Shown: in pieces, positions 1 through 9,767 of the stretch
How the letters are laid out: every line of letters begins with the position of its first letter
How positions within the stretch are numbered: position 1 is the first letter of the stretch
Source of the DNA: Stenotrophomonas beteli
Lineage (GTDB): Bacteria > Pseudomonadota > Gammaproteobacteria > Xanthomonadales > Xanthomonadaceae
Direction: 5' to 3'
DNA: 64,000 bases
Assembly (NCBI RefSeq): GCF_001431665.1
Contig: NZ_LLXV01000021.1
Location: 1-64,000 of the forward strand
Position numbers and translations under genes: made by a program
Notes under the pieces: generated by a model
Databases searched by the model: none
What the model saw: the letters and a program-made list of their open reading frames with translations, nothing else
Told to the model about the DNA's origin: nothing

Positions 1-18
1 GCTCGGCCCATCGATTCC

Positions 19-2625
19 GTGCCCCACCCGCCACTGGCCCCCGCGCAGGAGTCGAACCGAGGGCCGGCCGAGGCTGTTTCACCCTCCCGTCCTGGGAACT
101 TGGAAGAGGCCAAGGCTGCGGTGAGCATGCGCCTCGCCATCGAGTCCGCCGCGCGGGTGCTGACGGCCGTGGGCTCCCCAAACCCTTCGACCCCTTACCC
201 CCACCAACCCGACGTGGAAGACATTGAGCGCGCGCGCCCGGGCAACCTCGCTGCGGCGAAGCGTGCCGTGACCCAGCGCTTGGCCGTGAGTTCGCAAGGT
301 GAGCTGGCCGAGCCCCTGGCCCAGCCCGCCACGAACGCAGGAGTTACCCCGGGTGCCCCTTTGACGGGCACCGGTGATGGGCGAGCACACCCGCCACCGA
401 ACATGAGGGCGCCAGAGCGCTCTGCGCCTCCCTTGACGATCAATGGACTCAACGACGCAAGTGCAATGACGACGCCGCCCCCACTTCCATCGCGTGCTTC
501 GCCTGCCTCCCTGCCCGACGAGCTCCGGCAGGTGGCCATGGACTCCGAAGCGCCGGCCAAGCAATACGCGGTGCCCCGCCCTCCCGAGGGCTGGGACAAA
601 ACCCGCTGGCTTGGCCCCCACGATGAGATCGAGATCGCGGGCATCGTCATCCGGGGTGGTCTGTTCTACACAGGCCCGCGGCTGGCCACACCTGGCACGC
701 GCGAGCAAGAGCCCAGCTTGGTCAACGGCGTTCTTGGTGTCGGTCGATACGGGGACTACCGATCCACGACGCGCTACTGGGGTGGTTACGCAGACTTTGA
801 ACCGGCGGAACGGCACGCCTACTTGAAGTGGCTTGCTTCGGACCGCACCGATCCCGGCTGCGCGATCCAATACGTCCGATTGTTCATGTTTGGGCTGGAG
901 CGTCGCGTCTTGCTGGACTCGGTGAGCGATCCGGCTTCCAAACAAGACTGGCCCGCTATTGAGGCAATGCTTCGCCGCTTGTCCTCTGCCTATGCTGCCG
1001 TGCATCCGCACATCCACGGGCATGTCAACAGCCTGCTCGACTGGATGGCTTTGTCGGAGGCAGGCGACCAGATCTACAACGCCCCGCTCCCCACGTTCGA
1101 GCGAAGTTACGAACTGCCCTTCTACATCCGCTTGGCCTTGGGTCAGTGCTCATTGGATCGCGCTCCCGTGCCGGCCACCCTGGCCACGGCTTGGGTGCGC
1201 CTCAATCCCGAGATTCCGATGCGAACCGCCGCGAAGCGTTGCGCAGAAGAGTTTGATCGGCTTTTCGCGCTGCGATATCAGGAGACGTTCGGCCCAGGCC
1301 TTGTACTGCCAAAGAACCGCACCAAGCTTAAGTTCACGCACCGCCCCTTCAACCCGGTGCTCGATCGAACCGAGGCCGGGACCCGAACGTTTGGTGACAT
1401 CCCCGATGTCACCGCGTTGCGGCGACCGTTGAAGGCGCTTCAAGAGCTTGTCGTGCAGTGCACCGAAGACCTTGCGTCGTTTAGCCGTCTGGTTGGCAAG
1501 ACGCCGGAGGCCAGGGAATCTCTGGAAGGCCTCTTGCTTCTTCCACCGGAGATCTGGCCAATCTCCATGCAACAGGTGCTTGCCCAAATCGCTTCAGATG
1601 CCCAAGCAGGAAACCTGTCGCTTCGGCAGTCCGACCTCTTGGGCAAGTTTGGCCTCGTCGGCGGTCCATTGGCCAAAGACAGAATTCGGGATCTCGCCCG
1701 GGCATTGGAGCAATCCGGGGTTGGGATCGAACCCAACGTGCTGGAGGGAGCGCGCGTGCCTGGTGAAAACGATCCGATCGTTCTGTTCGCCATGCTCCCA
1801 GACCAAAGCCACAAGACCGACGCCCAGGCCTATCAGACCGCCCAGTTGACCCTGCAGCTGGGCTCAACGGTTGCCCAATCTGATGGCGCGTTCAGCACCC
1901 ACGAGCTCGAGCACCTTTCACGCGAAATCGAGAACTGGACGCACCTCAGCGAGGGTGACCGGCGGCGGCTGCGCGCGCACCTTGATCTCTTGGCGATGGC
2001 ACCGCTTTCCTTGCCTACGTTGCGCAAGAAGCTGGATCCGCTCAGCGAGGACATCAAGGACGCCATCGCCGGGTCCATGGCCACCCTCGCCCAGGTCGAC
2101 GGAATGGTCTCTCCAGAGGAGGTCCGGTTCTTGGAGCGCGTCTACAAAGCGCTGGGCGTGGATCCCACTCGTGTGTTCAGCGACGTCCATGCCCCACGCC
2201 CGTCCAAAGCCCCAAGCGCATTGCCCAAGGCTGCGTCTGGCGCCTTCCAACTCGATCCCGACCGGATCGCTGCTCTTCAGCGGGACACAGCCCAAGTCTC
2301 CGCGTTGCTCGCCAACATTTTCACCGACGAGGAAGCGACTCCCCCTGATCACGCGCCGGCGGAAGCGGTGGGTGCCGAGGTGGAGAGTGCTGGTCAGTTG
2401 CTAGGGCTTGATCAAGCACACAGCGCGTTGTTGCGGCTGATGCTGTCGCGCCCGGTTTGGACCCGTGCCGAACTGGAAGATGGCGCGGCAGACATGGAGC
2501 TGATGCTCGACGGCGCGCTTGAACAAATCAACGACGCGTCGTTCGACGCTTACGACATCCCCTTCTCCGACGGCGACGACCCGTTGGAGATCAACCCCGA
2601 ATTCATTGAGAAGATCGAGCAATGA
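19..2625 (+). CDS. sngA: TerB-domain protein, Shango SngA-like
   Basis: First gene of a tightly coupled operon. A TerB-N-like segment lies around residues 180-400 (it contains the FGLERR motif), a TerB-like helical domain around 610-715 (two helical repeats rich in acidic residues, with AQxDG twice), and a TerB-C-like tail to the end. The order TerB protein, P-loop ATPase, DEAD helicase matches the three-gene Shango phage-defence system as I know it. The N-terminus has an unusual duplicated motif, RPGNLxxAKxAVxxRLA, at residues 24-40 and 73-89, separated by Pro-rich linker. The frame is open to the left edge, so the GTG at 19 may not be the true start. The stop overlaps the next start (ATGA). 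The TerB family is thought to sense stress or metal; its exact role in Shango is unknown to me. Confidence 0.8.
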   Translation: MPHPPLAPAQESNRGPAEAVSPSRPGNLEEAKAAVSMRLAIESAARVLTAVGSPNPSTPYPHQPDVEDIERARPGNLAAAKRAVTQRLAVSSQGELAEPLAQPATNAGVTPGAPLTGTGDGRAHPPPNMRAPERSAPPLTINGLNDASAMTTPPPLPSRASPASLPDELRQVAMDSEAPAKQYAVPRPPEGWDKTRWLGPHDEIEIAGIVIRGGLFYTGPRLATPGTREQEPSLVNGVLGVGRYGDYRSTTRYWGGYADFEPAERHAYLKWLASDRTDPGCAIQYVRLFMFGLERRVLLDSVSDPASKQDWPAIEAMLRRLSSAYAAVHPHIHGHVNSLLDWMALSEAGDQIYNAPLPTFERSYELPFYIRLALGQCSLDRAPVPATLATAWVRLNPEIPMRTAAKRCAEEFDRLFALRYQETFGPGLVLPKNRTKLKFTHRPFNPVLDRTEAGTRTFGDIPDVTALRRPLKALQELVVQCTEDLASFSRLVGKTPEARESLEGLLLLPPEIWPISMQQVLAQIASDAQAGNLSLRQSDLLGKFGLVGGPLAKDRIRDLARALEQSGVGIEPNVLEGARVPGENDPIVLFAMLPDQSHKTDAQAYQTAQLTLQLGSTVAQSDGAFSTHELEHLSREIENWTHLSEGDRRRLRAHLDLLAMAPLSLPTLRKKLDPLSEDIKDAIAGSMATLAQVDGMVSPEEVRFLERVYKALGVDPTRVFSDVHAPRPSKAPSALPKAASGAFQLDPDRIAALQRDTAQVSALLANIFTDEEATPPDHAPAEAVGAEVESAGQLLGLDQAHSALLRLMLSRPVWTRAELEDGAADMELMLDGALEQINDASFDAYDIPFSDGDDPLEINPEFIEKIEQ

Positions 2626-3920
2626 GCAGCCCAATCCGTTCCAGGGACCGCGACACGGTGATCCAGTCGCTGCGCGCCGGCGTCGTTCCACGCGCCGGTC
2701 AGCATTTGATCCAAGTCGGGCGCGCCCGTGAAGTGCAAACCCTGGTCAGTGACATCGATCGGCTCGCCGATGGCGGCTCGTCCTTCCGCCTGGTGGTGGG
2801 TGAGTACGGCGCAGGCAAGACCTTTTTCTTGAACCTCGTTCGCGCCATTGCAATGGAGCGAAAGCTCGTCGTGGCCAGCGCGGATCTGAATCCCGACAGG
2901 CGGTTGCATGCTTCAGGGGGGCAGGCCCGGTCGCTCTACGCGGAGCTCATGCGGAACTTGGCCACTCGGACCAAGCCCGACGGAGGCGCCCTGCCCGGGG
3001 TGGTCGAGAAGTTCATTTCGACCGCAGTGGCCGAATCCAAGTCGCAAGGCGTATCCACCGAGGAGGTCATTCGCGCGAAGCTCGAGCAGCTGAGCGAACT
3101 GGTGAACGGCTATGACTTTGCCGACGTGATCGCCGCTTATTGGAGAGGGTTCGAGCAAGGCAACGAGCAGCTCAAGTCCGATGCCATTCGTTGGTTGCGT
3201 GGCGAATTTTCCACCCGTACGGATGCGCGTGCAGCGCTGGGCGTCCGAACCATCGTCGACGACGCATCGGTCTACGACCAGCTCAAGCTCATGGGCCGCT
3301 TTGTTCGACTGGCGGGCTATAGCGGCCTACTGGTCTGCCTGGACGAACTGGTCAACCTCTACAAATTGGCCAACGCCCAGGCCCGGAATGCAAACTACGA
3401 GCAGCTCCTGCGCATGCTAAACGACTCCCTGCAGGGCTCTGCGGTTGGCCTTGGCTTTGTTCTGGGCGGCACCCCGGACTTCCTGATGGATACCCGCCGC
3501 GGCGTCTACAGCTATGAAGCTCTTCAGAGCCGCCTGGCCCAGAATACCTTTGCCACCAACGGACTGGTGGATTTCAGCGGCCCTGTGGTTCGACTGTCGA
3601 GCCTGACGGCCGAAGATTTTTACGTCCTGCTCACCAAGATTCGCCATGTCTACGCTGCCGGCGACACGGGCAAGTATCTCTTGCCCGACGATGCCATTCA
3701 CCAGTTCATGACCCACTGCGCCAATCGAATCGGCGATAGCTTCTTCCGCACCCCGCGCACGACGATCACCGCGTTTATCAACCTCTTGGCCGTCTTGGAG
3801 CAGAACCCGGGCGTGGGCTGGCAGGACCTGATTGGATCGGTCGAGGTGGCAGCTGACCACGGGGGCGACGGCGAATTGGTCGTTCAAGAGGACGACGAGC
3901 TGGCGTCGTTCAGGCTCTAA
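2622..3920 (+). CDS. sngB: BREX/Shango-type P-loop ATPase, SngB-like
   Basis: A 432-residue ATPase of the DUF2791/BrxD-like family. The Walker A motif GEYGAGKT is at residues 60-67, and a Walker B strand ending in LDEL sits near residue 240. The C-terminal part resembles the helical and winged region of AAA+/STAND-like BrxD proteins. It starts 4 bp inside sngA and ends 2 bp before the helicase, so the three products are probably made together and act as a complex. By analogy with BrxD-BrxHI pairs it may load or regulate the helicase; that is inference. No truncation is apparent. Confidence 0.82.
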   Translation: MSSPIRSRDRDTVIQSLRAGVVPRAGQHLIQVGRAREVQTLVSDIDRLADGGSSFRLVVGEYGAGKTFFLNLVRAIAMERKLVVASADLNPDRRLHASGGQARSLYAELMRNLATRTKPDGGALPGVVEKFISTAVAESKSQGVSTEEVIRAKLEQLSELVNGYDFADVIAAYWRGFEQGNEQLKSDAIRWLRGEFSTRTDARAALGVRTIVDDASVYDQLKLMGRFVRLAGYSGLLVCLDELVNLYKLANAQARNANYEQLLRMLNDSLQGSAVGLGFVLGGTPDFLMDTRRGVYSYEALQSRLAQNTFATNGLVDFSGPVVRLSSLTAEDFYVLLTKIRHVYAAGDTGKYLLPDDAIHQFMTHCANRIGDSFFRTPRTTITAFINLLAVLEQNPGVGWQDLIGSVEVAADHGGDGELVVQEDDELASFRL

Positions 3921-3922
3921 CG

Positions 3923-6103
3923 ATGACTGCCTCCAGCGCCTTCCAATCGCTGCACCCTCGAATCCAGCGCTACCTCTGGACCGAACAATGGGAGGCGCTG
4001 CGTGAGGTCCAGGAATTGGCGATTCCCCTCGTCCTGACCGCCGACCGTGACGTGATCATCGCCGCCAGCACCGCCTCGGGAAAAACCGAGGCCGCTTTTC
4101 TTCCTGCGCTCACGTACCTTCTGAACACCGACGAGGAGGGCCTGATTGTCTACATCAGCCCTCTAAAGGCGCTCATCAACGACCAATTTGAACGGCTGCA
4201 GCGGCTTTGCGAGGACCTTGAAGTCCCCGTGTGGCCTTGGCACGGAGACATATCGGGCTCGACCAAGCAGCGATTCTTTAAACACCCCCGTGGCGTGCTC
4301 CTGATCACGCCGGAGTCCTTGGAGGCGATGCTCTGCAACCGCGGAACCTCCATGGCCGCCGCGTTCTCAAAGCTCCTCTACGTTGTCGTGGACGAACTCC
4401 ATGCGTTCATTGGAAGCGAGCGCGGAAAGCAGCTCCAATCGTTGATGCACCGGATCGACGTGCTATTACGGCGGCGGAATCCCCGCCTGGGCCTGTCGGC
4501 AACCTTGGGTGACTTTTCGAGCGCTGGGGCTTTCCTACGCCCGGGTGTTGGGGCTGCCCCCGCGCTGGTCAACGCCTCATCAGCCGGAAATGATCTCCAA
4601 CTGATCATCAAGGGCTACGAACAACCCGCACCTGACGCCGGGTCCGACGAGAATCAGGCTGCTCCCGCTGCGCTGGCCGAGCACCTCTACCGAGTCCTTT
4701 CAGGGACGAACAATCTGATCTTCCCCAATAGCCGAAGGGAGGTTGAACGCTACACCCACCTCCTCAACCTGCTGAGCGAACAGGACGGCCGGCCGAGAGA
4801 GTTCTGGCCACATCATGGGAGTCTGTCCAAGGAAATACGCACGGACACGGAAGCCGCTCTGAAGCAAAAGGGTCGTCCAGCAAGCGCAATTTGCACGAAC
4901 ACCCTGGAACTAGGCATCGATATCGGAGCGGTGAAAAGCATCGCGCAAATTGGCCCACCACCTTCCGTGGCCAGCCTTCGCCAACGCCTTGGTCGCTCCG
5001 GGCGCCGCCCTGGAGAGCCAGCAGTGTTGCGCGGCTACGTTATCGAGGATGCAATCGACGCTGAGTCGACGTTGAAGACAAGGCTTCGACTGGACACAGT
5101 TCAGTCCACTGCGTGCGTCATGCTGCTGCTGGAGAGGTGGTTTGAACCGCCTTCGGTCAACGGCCTACACCTTTCGACGCTCGTTCAGCAGTTGCTTTCT
5201 TCCATTGCCCAATACGGCGGACTTAAGGCAGCTCAAGCGTATCAGCTGCTCTGCGCAGATCAAGGACCGTTCCACGGCCTGTCCCAAGACGCGTTCGCAG
5301 AGTTACTTCGCCACCTTGGCCAAGAACAGGTTCTGATTCAAGATGGCTCCGGCTTGCTGCTCCACGGCCCGGTCGGCGACAAGTTGGTCAACCACTACAC
5401 CTTCTACGCCGCTTTCAGCGTCGACGAAGAGTTCCGGATCGTGGCCGCCGGCAAGGCACTAGGCACGCTCCCCGTGTCCCAACTGGTGACCGTCGGCCAG
5501 CGTATCTTGTTTGGCGGTCGCACTTGGCTCGTCGAGCAGATCGATGACGCCCAAAAAACGATCTACGTGGCTGCGGCGAAAGGCGGCACCCCGCCTCTTT
5601 TCAATGGAACGGGCGGGCAGGTCCACACCCAGGTCCGTCAAAAGATGCGTGGACTGTATCAGCAAGAGATAAAACCAGACTTCCTGGACCCCACTGCTTC
5701 TCGCTTCCTGCAGGAGGCGCAAAGCGCCTACCGTCAATTGCGCTTGGACGGCAAGGTTCTCCTCGACCAAGGTACCGATGCCTTGCTGCTCACATGGCTG
5801 GGGGACTCCGCAAATGAAGCCATCGCCTGCCTCCTGAACGCCCAGGGATTCACTTCTCAGGCCGGTAGGCTGGGCGTGGAAATCTCCAAGGGAGCTAGGA
5901 GTCTCGATGATGTCATCAAGGTGCTCGGGCGGGTGGCGAAGATGCCATTACCATCGCCAGAGACGCTTCTTCACTCTGCAAACAACTTGGTCACGCAGAA
6001 GTGGGACGGCGTACTTCCTCCACGCCTTCTGAGACGCTCGTATGCATCGTTGAAGCTGGACTTCGAAGAGGCGATTGCATGGCTCGCTTGCGAGTTCGGA
6101 TAG
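3923..6103 (+). CDS. sngC: Lhr/BrxHI-type DEAD-box helicase, SngC-like
   Basis: A 726-residue superfamily 2 helicase. Visible motifs are motif I ASGKTE near residue 53, motif II DELH near 157, motif III SAT near 192, a TLELGIDIG segment near 327 and motif VI QRLGRSGRR near 357. A long C-terminal region follows, as in Lhr-like and BrxHI helicases. It is the last gene of the TerB-ATPase-helicase operon and presumably the nucleic-acid-acting part of the Shango-like system. Start choice follows from tight spacing to the ATPase stop. Nothing looks broken. Confidence 0.85.
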   Translation: MTASSAFQSLHPRIQRYLWTEQWEALREVQELAIPLVLTADRDVIIAASTASGKTEAAFLPALTYLLNTDEEGLIVYISPLKALINDQFERLQRLCEDLEVPVWPWHGDISGSTKQRFFKHPRGVLLITPESLEAMLCNRGTSMAAAFSKLLYVVVDELHAFIGSERGKQLQSLMHRIDVLLRRRNPRLGLSATLGDFSSAGAFLRPGVGAAPALVNASSAGNDLQLIIKGYEQPAPDAGSDENQAAPAALAEHLYRVLSGTNNLIFPNSRREVERYTHLLNLLSEQDGRPREFWPHHGSLSKEIRTDTEAALKQKGRPASAICTNTLELGIDIGAVKSIAQIGPPPSVASLRQRLGRSGRRPGEPAVLRGYVIEDAIDAESTLKTRLRLDTVQSTACVMLLLERWFEPPSVNGLHLSTLVQQLLSSIAQYGGLKAAQAYQLLCADQGPFHGLSQDAFAELLRHLGQEQVLIQDGSGLLLHGPVGDKLVNHYTFYAAFSVDEEFRIVAAGKALGTLPVSQLVTVGQRILFGGRTWLVEQIDDAQKTIYVAAAKGGTPPLFNGTGGQVHTQVRQKMRGLYQQEIKPDFLDPTASRFLQEAQSAYRQLRLDGKVLLDQGTDALLLTWLGDSANEAIACLLNAQGFTSQAGRLGVEISKGARSLDDVIKVLGRVAKMPLPSPETLLHSANNLVTQKWDGVLPPRLLRRSYASLKLDFEEAIAWLACEFG

Positions 6104-6311
6104 TGCACCAGGTCGTCAATTGGTGCGAGCCGATAGTCCCAGTTGCCAATTACGCCCTCAGCCCCAGGCATTGCCACCCAAACCCCAAACGGGTTACTCA
6201 AGCCCATGGCCTAGTCTAGGTTGCAGATCCTCGTTCAGCATCACCATTGGAGCCATGACCAGGGCACCCTCTCGCCCCTCAGCCTGGTAACACCAAGTGC
6301 CTGACCACGAA
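6104..6311 (-). other. Possible decayed coding remnant after sngC
   Basis: Two short minus-strand frames read protein-like but do not connect. One ends near 6194 (contains VMAPMVMLNEDLQPR); the other runs from about 6207 into the sngC tail (contains GVWVAMPGAEG and NWDYRLAP). A single frameshift near 6200 would join them. I do not recognise the family, and this could be chance. Confidence 0.25.
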
Positions 6312-6545
6312 TCACAACCGCTCAGGCACGATCTTTCCAATTGCACGATAGACAATTGGAATTCCTCGGTATGACCGCGGCAAACCTTGCGGAACCCTCT
6401 TAAAGACATTCACCAAAAAAGCTCGACGCCCGAGACGCCAATGCCATGTTAGCCCGATCCCAGAAATTTGCGCCAACTTGGATACCCGGTCGTAGAGCTC
6501 CCCTATCGAGCCATCGATCGATTGAACCTCAGGATCAACATTCAT
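6312..6545 (-). CDS. Small protein downstream of trypsin-like protease
   Basis: A 77-residue reading frame starting 15 bp after the protease stop on the same strand, so it is likely the second gene of a two-gene operon. It has an acidic N-terminal helix-like part and a basic, aromatic C-terminal part (WHWRLGRR, then FLVNVFKRVPQGL). The family is not recognised. Composition is AT-richer than the flanking Shango genes, like the protease. Possible roles include a partner or inhibitor of the protease, but only the gene order suggests this. A non-coding tail cannot be ruled out. Confidence 0.5.
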   Translation of the reverse strand: MNVDPEVQSIDGSIGELYDRVSKLAQISGIGLTWHWRLGRRAFLVNVFKRVPQGLPRSYRGIPIVYRAIGKIVPERL

Positions 6546-6559
6546 AAGCCCCCCACTCC

Positions 6560-7522
6560 CTACAATAGCCTCAGCTTTAACTCAGAAAACACCGTTGTCA
6601 ATGGCGTAGCATAAGTAACCTTCAAAACCCGCACACCAAAGCGCCTCCGCCATCCACCACAGAAAAGATGACCAAACGCCCCTCCCTTCAAATCACATAT
6701 AACTGAACCGCTATCTCCGCCATTCGAGAACTTCCGCGGGAAAGCCCCAACCTCAATGCAATCATCAAAAAAAGCAACACCCCCGTCCCACGCAACACTC
6801 ACGGCGCAAATTCCTTTACCCAGTATTCGGCCGTAGGTTAGACCGGTGGTTCTTCCAATCTTTGCGACCCCCGAAAATAATCCAGGAACATTAGAAACTT
6901 GAGTGATTGATCCAAGCCCAGGAATATTGTTGACATGCCCGGATTCGGGATCTCTTATCCTGGCAATTGCAGCATCGACCACATCTTTCCATAGGACAAG
7001 ATCAGCAACTACATCAGCTGACTTAATTAGATCATTGCGACCAGGTTGAATAATCCTACACTCGCCCCGCCCGGCAGGATCCAGAAGGACATGATTGTTG
7101 GATAAAATGAATTGTCCGTCCATCTCTTCGGACTCGACAAACAATCCAAGGGTCCCTGCGGCTCCCTTTATGTTAGAGATACTTACACCCACACGCATGG
7201 GCCTGCTCTTCCCCCTCAACCAAGCAGCACCTTCCGGCCTAAGAATCTCCATAGGCTGGATATCAACCTCGCCTTTACATATCTCAGTAATCTCGCCAAC
7301 GATTTGCGGAATCACAGACTGCTCGCCTTGCGGGCGCACAGCCAGATAAAAGTCGCCCTGCCGCGCTCCTGGCGCTATGCCGAGTGCGATCTGCGCACGC
7401 GGCGCCCTCCAACGAGACCTCGCACCACCTCGTGAGAAGCGCATTTCCGGGACAGGTCTCGGCCGCAACTCGAAACGATCCAACAGCTCATCTCTCAGAC
7501 CTACGACACGCTCGTATTCCAT
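6560..7522 (-). CDS. Trypsin-like serine protease
   Basis: A 320-residue protein with a chymotrypsin-fold catalytic triad readable as His144 in SNNHV, Asp183 in VVDAAIARI and Ser271 in NGGDSGS. About 110 N-terminal residues precede the protease core and lack a signal peptide, so it is probably cytoplasmic. A cytoplasmic trypsin-like protease beside a phage-defence operon fits the pattern of peptidase effectors in bacterial conflict systems, but no sensor domain is recognisable in the N-terminal part. An AGGAAG element lies upstream of the ATG. The gene is visibly AT-richer than its neighbours, suggesting separate acquisition. The small downstream gene probably forms an operon with it. Confidence 0.8.
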   Translation of the reverse strand: MEYERVVGLRDELLDRFELRPRPVPEMRFSRGGARSRWRAPRAQIALGIAPGARQGDFYLAVRPQGEQSVIPQIVGEITEICKGEVDIQPMEILRPEGAAWLRGKSRPMRVGVSISNIKGAAGTLGLFVESEEMDGQFILSNNHVLLDPAGRGECRIIQPGRNDLIKSADVVADLVLWKDVVDAAIARIRDPESGHVNNIPGLGSITQVSNVPGLFSGVAKIGRTTGLTYGRILGKGICAVSVAWDGGVAFFDDCIEVGAFPRKFSNGGDSGSVICDLKGGAFGHLFCGGWRRRFGVRVLKVTYATPLTTVFSELKLRLL

Positions 7523-7622
7523 TCAGATAGCTTCCTAATAAATCCTCATCCAAGCATGCCACCTGCAGGGCACTGGAGGGGAGCGCGAGCCGACTAGCCC
7601 TAGTGACCCGATAAGCCCTGCA

Positions 7623-7859
7623 TCATACGTCTGTCCCGTCCTCGCCCACCTGCCACGGTAGGCCGGCCTCGGGCAGCAACGCTCGCCTTAGGCGAGCGAT
7701 GTGCACCGCGTCGGCGGCACTGAGCACGCTCTCTTCGCCCTCTGTGGGCAGCCGAAGGTCCGGACCGCCTGATGATCTCGCCGCGAAGTCCTGGGTCAGT
7801 GGGCGTCCCACCAGTTGCACCTAGCGACGCGACGAGGATCGACCGAGTAGTTGCGCCAC
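7623..7859 (-). pseudogene. Decayed DUF6624-like gene, copy A
   Basis: A minus-strand relic homologous to the relic at 9768-10104. The shared stretch reads VGRPLT, then LPTEGEESVLSAADAVHIARL, then a degenerate GLPWQVGEDGTDV in place of the HGWPTVAQVGQDGADAAW of copy B. The signal-peptide-like part (SILVASLGATGGTPTDPGLRG) lies in another frame, so at least one frameshift separates N- and C-terminal parts. The C-terminal half of the domain is missing. The DUF6624 assignment comes from the better-preserved copy B. Confidence 0.5.
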
Positions 7860-7976
7860 GGCTCCGCTTCCCAAGCAATTTCTCAGCCACGATTTCACGG
7901 CGTCGTTTACCATTCCTACAGAACTAAACCAAACAATCCAAAGGGCGCTGTTAGCTTACAGAAATTAAGCGGTATA
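7628..7976. repeat. Long imperfect direct repeat, copy A
   Basis: About 350 bp that align base for base, with scattered changes, to 9874-10217. The shared part includes the start of the DUF6624-like gene and its upstream region (CTGTTAGCTTA...AATTAA). The two copies face the same way and bracket the membrane-protein gene at 8200-9531. I estimate identity around 75% by eye. Confidence 0.65.
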
Positions 7977-8199
7977 GAATTGCGGCGGATCTGCTCTGCC
8001 GCGCATCAAGCCCCATTGCAGCGGGTGCTCTTGCCCTCGGACGCTACCGCCGCCAGGGGCTTTACCTCTCGGGGCAGCCTTCTGTCCACTCATCATGTTT
8101 CTCCGTGGTTTAAATTGCCTGAAGGCAATGCGCTGCTCCACGGGAGATGAGCTCACCTGCTGATGAGTGTGGCTATTGCTCGCGATCTTTTAACTCGCC

Positions 8200-9531
8200 T
8201 CATTGCTGATCATCGTCCGCCGTGCGAGGCCCGTGAGGCGGGTCCTTTGACCTAAACTTGTTAGGACTCTCAGTTCGCCTGACAGCCCTTAGCACTACGT
8301 CCTTAAGGTCTTCAGACAGGCTTGGAACCTTTTTCAGAGCTTCACGGAACATTGGCGACGCGAAAAACTCCGCATAAGGGCTTCCATGATCAGTCTCCGC
8401 CATGAAACGCAACGGCTCTTGGTCAAGGTGGCGGAGCGCCGACCCAAATAGGTCCTTTTCAAATTCCGGATCGATTCGTGAGGCTTCGCGACGGTAGCCC
8501 TCATAGGCCGTCGCAAGGGACGCTTTAAATGAGTAGTCTTCCGCTAGGCGAAAGCGCTGCGCTATTTGACGCGTAGCCAGCCAAGCCACCCACAGTGGCG
8601 CGGCAAGGGAAAGCGTCCCAAGGGCGACCTGAACCCAGATCAATGACATGAACTGCTGGCTTGTCGGGTCCTTTGTGAGTTCGGAGATTGCTTGGACTCT
8701 GAGGTAGCCAAGGTACGCGCCAGCGCCGAGTGCACCGATCAAAAGGCCGACCCACCACCTAACCGATACCCGAAGCGCGTTAGCCCTGCTATTGAAAGCC
8801 TCAGCGAGCGCATGACTGGTCGTGGCGCGATACACGGCCTCGATCCCGTCCAGTACCCTCTTGGCTTCAACCTCTAACGCCTCCATCCGGGTGAAAGACG
8901 ACGCAGCACCATCTGCTGCGGCTTTCGACTTCGACGCTGCCTCAACTGCAGACTGATGTGCTGCTGCAACGTCCTTGCGTGCGTTAGCAATCATCTCAGC
9001 ATCGACCGGAAGATCCCCGATCAGCTGAGCCCCCTGCCTGATCTCGTCCAACTGGTCTTGGAGAGCCTCTCGATCCACAACAATGGCATCCAATGCCTTC
9101 TTGGTCAGCTTCAGCTGACGCCGCAGCCGACCTGGCAGCGTCTCTGGATCGGGCTCGGCCCACACGCCAGTTGGAAAAAGAGTGCGCTCCCACTGATTGA
9201 ACGTCTCAAAGTACGCCCAACCTGCCTGACCTATGTTACCGCCCGAAAGATTGCCCAGATTGCTAGTCAGTATGGTGAGCTGGGTGGGAAGGCTGGCGAT
9301 CAAGTCCGCTTGATCTTGCTCGTCGGGGTCAGTCTCATCGAAAGCGAGATCCGCATCCCTGATACGCTGAGCCAACCGCGCCGGAACGGCGGCAATCTCC
9401 TGTGGCGTGAGTGCAGGCGCCATCCAACCGATCTGCTGCTGGAGCGGATTGGTCACGCCATTAAACGTCCGCTCCACCGCAGAAGTAAATTCATCCAGAG
9501 CAGTACACGCTGCTTCGACTTGCTGGTCCAT
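8200..9531 (-). CDS. Two-TM coiled-coil membrane protein of unknown function
   Basis: About 443 residues. An acidic, helical N-terminal half of roughly 250 residues has coiled-coil character (around residues 130-240). Two hydrophobic segments follow, near 258-280 and 299-324, then a cytoplasmic-looking tail containing an AEDYSFKASLATAYEGY stretch. No catalytic motif is recognised. I chose the ATG at 9531, which has a G-run 6 nt upstream; an ATG at 9546 is also in frame. The gene stands alone between two decayed DUF6624 repeats, next to defence genes, so a membrane-acting defence role is possible but unproven. Confidence 0.7.
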   Translation of the reverse strand: MDQQVEAACTALDEFTSAVERTFNGVTNPLQQQIGWMAPALTPQEIAAVPARLAQRIRDADLAFDETDPDEQDQADLIASLPTQLTILTSNLGNLSGGNIGQAGWAYFETFNQWERTLFPTGVWAEPDPETLPGRLRRQLKLTKKALDAIVVDREALQDQLDEIRQGAQLIGDLPVDAEMIANARKDVAAAHQSAVEAASKSKAAADGAASSFTRMEALEVEAKRVLDGIEAVYRATTSHALAEAFNSRANALRVSVRWWVGLLIGALGAGAYLGYLRVQAISELTKDPTSQQFMSLIWVQVALGTLSLAAPLWVAWLATRQIAQRFRLAEDYSFKASLATAYEGYRREASRIDPEFEKDLFGSALRHLDQEPLRFMAETDHGSPYAEFFASPMFREALKKVPSLSEDLKDVVLRAVRRTESPNKFRSKDPPHGPRTADDDQQ

Positions 9532-9767
9532 GGATAGCCCCCCCATCCCTATTCAGCGCATTGTAGACGCAGATTATGCTGCCTGCGCAAGGCTCGGCCT
9601 GCGATCCGCACCTTCAAGAGCTCCTGCGGACCCGCAAATCTCGTTCGGTGGACGCGTCCGAAGCACTGGACCAGGGTAGCGACGTAGACCCACTCGAAAA
9701 TGCCAGCAGCCTAGACCTCGATCGCAACGCAGTCCGTTTCGATGCGGCCCCAAAGATAGGCGTGATT

